This document shows, in pieces, positions 58,375-64,000 of a DNA stretch of 64,000 nt (within the stretch, counting starts at the first letter, position 1; every line of letters begins with the position of its first letter). The position numbers and the translations under genes were made by a program. Source of the DNA: Heterostelium album PN500 (lineage: Eukaryota; Evosea; Eumycetozoa; Acytosteliales; Acytosteliaceae); contig NW_008805097.1 in NCBI RefSeq assembly GCF_000004825.1, positions 248,001 through 312,000 of the forward strand. The letters are read 5' to 3'. The notes under the pieces are model-generated. The model searched no databases. It had not been told where the DNA came from and saw only the letters and a list, made by a program, of their open reading frames with translations.

Positions 58375-60519
58375 ATGTCATATAAATATAATGGTGTTCC
58401 ACCACCCAATTTTGTTGCACCACCAGGTGTCCCGATGCAACCGATGCAACCAATGGCTATGCCAATGCCAATGGCAGGTATTCCAGGATTTCCAGTTGGA
58501 ATGATGATGCAAGCTGCTGTAGCTGTACCTGCTGCTCCTCAACAACCGAGTGATTTCGTTGCACCACACGGTGTCCAATTGACCTATAATCCAATGACCG
58601 GAGAATACAAAGCGTACACTCAGAAGACATTCTTTCGCACGCCATCCACCACAGAAGTTCCCATTGGAAAACACGTTGGAAGTGCAGGCTATCCGCAATT
58701 CCTAGGAATCGATCAGGTTGCTCAACCCTATGGTGATGCGCCACCCGGATTCCTACAGGCTCCCTACAACAATGCTAATCTACCACCACAAATGCAACGT
58801 TTCAATCAACAGAAATTCGTGCCAGACACCAAATCGATGGCGAAACCACCACCTCCTAGTCTATATCAACCTCAACCTCAACCAATGCAGTTGCCACCCC
58901 AACAATTTGGAGAACCATTCTCCAACAACAAAAGAAGCTCCTATCCACCACCCAACAAATCGATATCACAGGCCAATAAGAATTCAGTTTACTCCACTCC
59001 TGCCATTCCGATATCAGCAATGGTAGATGATAATAATAAATATAACAATCCATATAATAATAGAGGAAACTTTGTCTCACCACAAGTTCCACAACAAATG
59101 AAACAACAACAACCTCCACCTCTACAACAACAACAACAACCTCCTAGACAAATGTCTCAACAACAACCACCAATTCAAAAACAACAACTATCACAAGAAC
59201 ATACTAAATCTTCGGTTCCAATTGCTAGAATGAATAGACCGCCAGAGTCGAAAGAGGAAATGGAAAAGAGAAATAGAACCAGACAAAAGGTGTTACAAGA
59301 ATTGGTATCGACCGAAGAGAGTTATTGTGATTCTCTGGAGAATCTTATATTGGTCTATAAATATCCTTTGGAGAGAGATCCTTCGATAAAGTTGGATCCA
59401 CACATTATCAAAGGTATCTTTTCAAATGTAGAACAAATCTTGGTTGTCAGTAAAGATTTACTGTTGGAATTGAAACGTAGAGTGTCATTGCCTGCCAATC
59501 AACAGAATATCGGTGAAATCTACATTCAGAAAGCACAAGAGATGAGATTCTATGTTGAATACATCAATAACTTTGAACACTCTATGCAAGAACTACATAA
59601 AGTAGAAGAGAAATATCCTGGTTTCTTTAAGGAAACTCAAAAGAATAATAAATATTCTTTAGATATGTATGTATTATATAAACAATAACAATCTAACTTA
59701 CTTACTTACTTACTTACTTCTATTACTTTTTATGTTTGTTTATTATTCTATATAGCCAAAGTTTATTAATTATGCCAGTTCAACGTATTCCTAGATATGA
59801 ATTACTATTGAAGAATCTGGTAGAGAAGACAAGTGTCGATCATTACGACTATCAGAATTTGGTAAGAGCACTCGATAGTATTAGAGATATCAATAGTTAT
59901 ATCAACGAGAACAAGGGTGTATGTGGTAACAAAGATAGAGTTGCAACAATATATGAAACTTTAAAGAATTGTCCTGTAAGTATAGTATAACATAACAAAT
60001 TTAACAATTGTAAAATATGAAACTTACAATCATTTTTATTTTTAATATTATTTAATTAAAGAAAAATCTTGTTAGTCCAAATAGAAGATGGATAAGAGAA
60101 GGTATCTTGGATACGACTTGTAGTAACAAAAAGTATTGTGGAACCTTCAAAGTCTATCTATTCAATGATCTTATCATTCTAGCCAAACAACCTTTATTCC
60201 ACAAGAAGTCAAGGAGATATGAATATCTATTAGAGATCAACTTGGAGAATAGTGAATTTAAACCAATTCCAAATCGTATGTAATATATTCGCTAACTAAC
60301 TAATTAGTTAGAAATCTTAATAGTATAAACTTTTTAACATCAATTCGATTTGTTTTTAAATAAATAAAAGATGATACATCTTTTAGATTCATATCAGATC
60401 CAGAAGGTAAATCACCATTGATCTTAACATTCAACACAGCCAGTAGTAAATCGAAACAAAGTTGGATAAGTGATTTAGAGTTGTTAGTTGAAGACAGACA
60501 ATTGACTCAATACATATAA
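58375..60519 (+). CDS. RhoGEF (DH-PH) protein
   Basis: Four exons, 58375-59666, 59756-59975, 60062-60275 and 60371-60519; phases agree, 624 residues. The first 290 residues are Pro/Gln/Met-rich (VPMQPMQPMAMPMPM and poly-Gln). A Dbl-homology domain covers about 305-500: RQKVLQELVSTEESYCDSLE (CR1), then LLIMPVQRIPRYELLLKNLV (CR3), the classical GEF signature. A PH domain follows (about 505-620, REGILDTTCSNKKYCGTFKV, YLFNDLIIL, ending W-I-S-D-L). Such proteins activate Rho/Rac GTPases and so actin remodelling in crawling cells. Intron 1 holds an ACTT microsatellite. It is convergent with the DCN1-like gene. Confidence 0.92.
59696..59720 (+). repeat. ACTT microsatellite in RhoGEF intron 1
   Basis: Six tandem ACTT units inside the 89-bp first intron. 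Confidence 0.75.
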
Positions 60520-60741
60520 ATAAAGTGAATATATTATTGATCAAATAAATAAACAAAAAATGAGAGTTAATTTGTTAGATAGAAAGGAAAGTGGCTTTCA
60601 AAGTTAATAAACACCACTGTTTATATATTATATTATATTATAAGTTATTATTATTTTAGTTATCTTTTTTTTTTTTCTTTGTTTTTTCTTTCTTTTTTTT
60701 TTTATGTTAAATGTTATTTTTTAAAGAGTTATGTATGTTGC

Positions 60742-61704
60742 TTATTTACTTTTGAGATATTCTACATATTCGTCTATCAGTACAGGCCAGGCACCGTCGG
60801 AATCGTATTTAGCAATGTCGTCGTTTGCAATCTTGATAAAGTCCAACAAGAGTATCCAGGTGTCCTTGGAGATACCGTGATTCTTCTCACGCAAAAAGTC
60901 GAACCACACATTGAGATCCTTGTAGCGGTTGGTCAGCACCAGATCCCACAATCCAATGGCCATGTCGAGTGACTGATTCTTCTGATTGGTCGGCTTGCCA
61001 TAGTCAAAGATGTAGCTGTAGAAATCCTTAAAGTTCTGTTCGCTCTGAATGTCCTTCTTCAACTTGGTGACCTCCGCTTTGAGCTTATCGACTGAGTCGA
61101 TCTTCAGCAGCTTACAGGCATCGACAAACTCCTGCTTACTGAGCTCGCCCATAACCTTTGCTTTCAACTTCCACGACAATGCCAACTCCAACAAATCAGT
61201 GTCGACACCGGCTTGTTTGAATAGTTTCTGTAAGTTTTCTCCTGATATCTTATCTTCACCACTATCTATAATAATAACCATTATTTAATAGAAGAACATG
61301 TTAATAAACAAAACATATGTAGAGATAAAACTGCAGCTGCTGCTGTTTCTTACCTTTATAAGATTTAAATAGAGAATCTAAGGAATTTGAATCTACTTTA
61401 TCTTCTGGAATGTTGGATGGATCATTATACCAGGCATCGACCGACTGATCCAATTTCCAATTGTTATCACGCAATATGTTGATAGCTTTCGACTCTTTAG
61501 CCGATGTAATAGAGATGAACTCCTCAACTCTTTCTCTTTGTGAACTTGTCAAACGATTCTGTTGTTGTTGTTGTTGTTGAATATAAAATGTATATTTTCA
61601 ATACAATAAAATGAAATCATATTATATATTATTAAGATCTCATTAGTATTATTATTTTATATTTAAATATTTTCAAATATCATCATTATATAATACAATA
61701 CCAT
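60742..61704 (-). CDS. DCN1-like protein (cullin neddylation factor)
   Basis: Three exons on the minus strand: 61704-61702 (only the ATG), 61558-61354 and 61265-60742; 243 residues. A UBA-like N-terminus ([39 protein letters not shown]) is followed by the PONY domain ([56 protein letters not shown]). DCN1 proteins recruit the NEDD8 E2 to cullins and so switch on cullin-RING ligases. The start rests on homology: family members begin M-N-K/R-L-x-S-S-Q, and the only way to obtain it here is an intron placed directly after ATG (GTATTG...CAACAG, 143 bp). Any downstream start would remove part of the UBA helix. Confidence 0.9.
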
Positions 61705-62271
61705 TTTTGTCAAAAAAAAAAAGAATAAAATAAATAAAATAAACAAAAAAAAACTGTTAATTAAATCTAAAGTATGTTTAGAAAAAATCCAAAACAAGGT
61801 TTTTTTTCTCCCTCTTTTTTTTTTTTTTTTTTTTGAAAATTTTCTGAAATAGGATTTTTTAATTTTGTTTTACTTTGATTAACAAGTTTATTTAAAACAA
61901 TCAATAAAAGAGTTGGAAAATCAATAATAAAAAAAAATAGAGAATTTATTATGTTAGTTATTAAAAATCAAAAATTTGGGAAATCTGTTAATTATATATA
62001 TATAATATTGTAAGAGATTTAATCTAGTTATTAAGGAGTTTCATTTGTTGTCAAATTATATTACCCAAAAAAAAATAAATAAATAAAAATTAAGAATAAT
62101 GAAAAATTGTTCCAATAAAAATTATTAACTTATAATTTTATTATTATTGTATATATTTATTTTAATTTTTAAAAGATTATAAATTGATATAATTACATTT
62201 TCCTTATATATTTGTGTGTGAGTGCGAATGTGTATGTTCGATTTTTGTTTTGTTTCTTTTTTTTAAACAAT
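61705..62271. other. Intergenic 0.57 kb
   Basis: AT-rich spacer with an 18-bp poly-T run near 61817-61834. No gene seen. Confidence 0.55.
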
Positions 62272-64000
62272 TTAATTGTTGTTACTATTAATGTCTCTTA
62301 TTGATTTCTGTCTTATCAGAGTTGGTGGTGCGGGAGGTTCAGTTTTTTGTTCAAAGAAATTCACTAGTTGTTTGATGCTTGTCGATTTGGTCATGGCGGG
62401 AGTGTCTCTGCGGCGTTCGATCGTTCCGAACGGTCCTTTCATGAAGCTGCTCATACGGTTGTTCTGTGCGACGCTCGATCGTTTCTGCTCGCCTTCGATG
62501 TCGGTCGACGATGTCGATGTCTTCATTGAACCTGGCTTCGCAGGTGCATCCAGAGTATAGCTATTGGTACTACTGCTGATGTTGGTCGATCTTCTTGGTG
62601 TTGACAAGCTGGAGCGTGGTGTATTGACGGTCGAGTGTTCAGTTGATGAACTGACTGGTGTAGTCGATGCCGAAACATATCCTTTACTCAACTCGTCGAG
62701 TGCATCGAAAACATCCTTTATATCTTTAACAGATCTTCTATTACCTGTATTCTCTGTTGTTGTTGCATCTGGTGATAATAATGTTTGTTGTGGTGGTTGT
62801 AGTTGTGAATCTGAAGTTGTTGATTTTGGTGTAAGTAAAAGTGGAGAAGGTGGTTCCTGAACTTGTTGTTGTTGTTGTCTATGTTGTTGTTGTTGTTTTG
62901 GTTGTTGTTTTAATAAATCATTACTACTTGAACTATTACTATAGGAAATTGGATATTCTTTTGGTGATACACATGTGCTGTTGCTTGTCTGTGTATTGAT
63001 ACTGCTGTTACTGTCGGATTTAGTCATGTTGTTGCTAATCTTGAGTTTAGGAATGGCGAGACCGTGATGTCGTTCCGATTGGTTGTCGGTGAGATCGTCA
63101 ACAGTGGTGCCAGACTCGTCGTCGGAATCTTCGGAATCGTCAGAGCTATCGAGACTGTCGGATTGATCATCCAAGTCAAGATTCAACTCTTGGAAACTAC
63201 CTCTATCAACCTTCTTTTGACCATTGATACTCTCGTTTGAAACCTGTAATACAATGGTATCGTTCTCCTTCTCGTACTGTACATTCTTCATCTTTCTTCG
63301 TTGTTTCTTCTTGAGTTTCTTTTCGAGTTTGGCAGCTCGCTCCTCTTCGGTCATCTCTGCCTGCATTTGCTGGTCGGACAACGCACGTCTCTTCTTCACC
63401 TTCTTCTTTATGGTTTTTCCTTTCTTCTCGATGGAGTGCATCACCTTCTTGACGGTCTTGTACATGACGGATCCACTCGCCTTCAACTTGTCCGATGTAT
63501 TCATCTTTGGTGACGATGTCTGAGAGGAGTTGATCGATTGAACGTCGTCGAATTGAAAGTGTTGTCCATTCTCATCGGTGCTAATTGCCACTGTTGTCTG
63601 TTGATCCAACTCTTGATTCAGCGATGACGATGAACTCTGACTGCTGACAATCACAACATCCAGACTGTCACTCTTGACTTCCGCTTGTTGCTGCTGAGCA
63701 AGTGCAGAGGTATCAATCTTTGTTGCCGTTGATTTATCGCCTGATTGTTTGTGTTTCAAAGTGGCAGCGGTATTCTTCAACACCTTGATGATTCTCTCGA
63801 ACGATTTCTTCTCCTCCTCATTGCTGAGATCCTTCTCCTTGATCTGAGTCTCACGTGACTCCTCATCATCGGTATCCACTCTCGGAATCTCTTGAGATTG
63901 ATTCAGAGTTGCTCCACCATTTGGATTCTTATCTTTGAATTCAAATAGTTTCTTGAAACTCATTGATTTCATGTGGTGTCTGATGTGTGTTACTTTACGA
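62272..64000 (-). CDS. Basic low-complexity protein of unknown function (possibly 5' partial)
   Basis: The open frame from ATG at 63972 gives 566 residues, but it stays open to the window edge (RKVTHIRHH before the Met), so the true start may lie outside. Features: SFKKLFEFKDKNP at the front; a central Lys-rich region (SIEKKGKTIKKKVKKRRALS, EERAAKLEKKLKKKQRRKMK) with coiled-coil character and nuclear-signal-like clusters; an acidic Ser/Asp block (DDQSDSLDSSDDSEDSDDES); Gln and Ser runs; and a conserved-looking end (TKSTSIKQLVNFFEQKTEPP, TLIRQKSIRD). The two R-x-x-S-I/S-x-R-D-type motifs resemble basophilic kinase sites (inference). No domain recognised. Confidence 0.7.
   Translation of the reverse strand, partial: RKVTHIRHHMKSMSFKKLFEFKDKNPNGGATLNQSQEIPRVDTDDEESRETQIKEKDLSNEEEKKSFERIIKVLKNTAATLKHKQSGDKSTATKIDTSALAQQQQAEVKSDSLDVVIVSSQSSSSSLNQELDQQTTVAISTDENGQHFQFDDVQSINSSQTSSPKMNTSDKLKASGSVMYKTVKKVMHSIEKKGKTIKKKVKKRRALSDQQMQAEMTEEERAAKLEKKLKKKQRRKMKNVQYEKENDTIVLQVSNESINGQKKVDRGSFQELNLDLDDQSDSLDSSDDSEDSDDESGTTVDDLTDNQSERHHGLAIPKLKISNNMTKSDSNSSINTQTSNSTCVSPKEYPISYSNSSSSNDLLKQQPKQQQQHRQQQQQVQEPPSPLLLTPKSTTSDSQLQPPQQTLLSPDATTTENTGNRRSVKDIKDVFDALDELSKGYVSASTTPVSSSTEHSTVNTPRSSLSTPRRSTNISSSTNSYTLDAPAKPGSMKTSTSSTDIEGEQKRSSVAQNNRMSSFMKGPFGTIERRRDTPAMTKSTSIKQLVNFFEQKTEPPAPPTLIRQKSIRDINSNNN

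Overview
This window is nuclear DNA from a dictyostelid social amoeba. The evidence is very AT-rich intergenic DNA, short GT-AG introns (about 55-140 bp), mostly TAA stops, long Asn, Gln, Ser and Thr runs in proteins, and several dictyostelid hallmark genes: a discoidin pair, a myosin VII tail of the MyoI layout, and MARK-type kinases with long low-complexity linkers. Species cannot be fixed by eye. Exon joins below were worked out by hand from splice signals and reading phase; in almost every gene the exon lengths sum to whole codons.

Left part (1-37.5 kb) is ordinary gene-bearing DNA: the 3' end of a myosin VII heavy chain (+), a tiny secreted six-cysteine peptide (+), an isolated ankyrin gene (-), glycogen synthase (+), a MARK kinase (+), peroxin 10 (-), a zinc-ribbon protein (-), two divergently transcribed discoidins, a large ankyrin plus double-BTB gene (-) with an apparent one-base frameshift, a small TPR-like protein (+), transcription elongation factor SPT5 (+), a secreted orphan (+) and an RNF121-type membrane RING protein (+). 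Gene-free stretches of 3 kb and 4 kb lie in front of the kinase and ankyrin-BTB genes.

Middle part (37.5-54.5 kb) is an accessory region built from one ankyrin family. All intact members share an N-terminal module (hydrophobic FNN...LR...IF) followed by repeats containing the signature W-L-H-x-N-R-S/T-E-G-C. Eight copies lie here, in states from intact to heavily decayed, mixed with two Arf-like GTPase genes (one with an open frame, one broken), an F-box fragment, a near-perfect 50-nt-arm hairpin and a ~295-bp sequence present twice. The second repeat copy comes with a downstream small membrane-protein ORF and an ankyrin relic, and the first has a degraded version of the same layout, so a segment of roughly 1.3-2.5 kb appears to have been duplicated. 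This looks like a birth-and-death locus.

Right part (54.7-64 kb) returns to housekeeping genes: eIF2B delta (-), divergent with an LSM10-like Sm protein (+); a RhoGEF (+) convergent with a DCN1-like neddylation factor (-) whose first coding exon is only the ATG; and a basic low-complexity protein (-) that probably runs past the window end. I saw no rRNA, tRNA, CRISPR array, or recognisable retroelement or transposon coding sequence.
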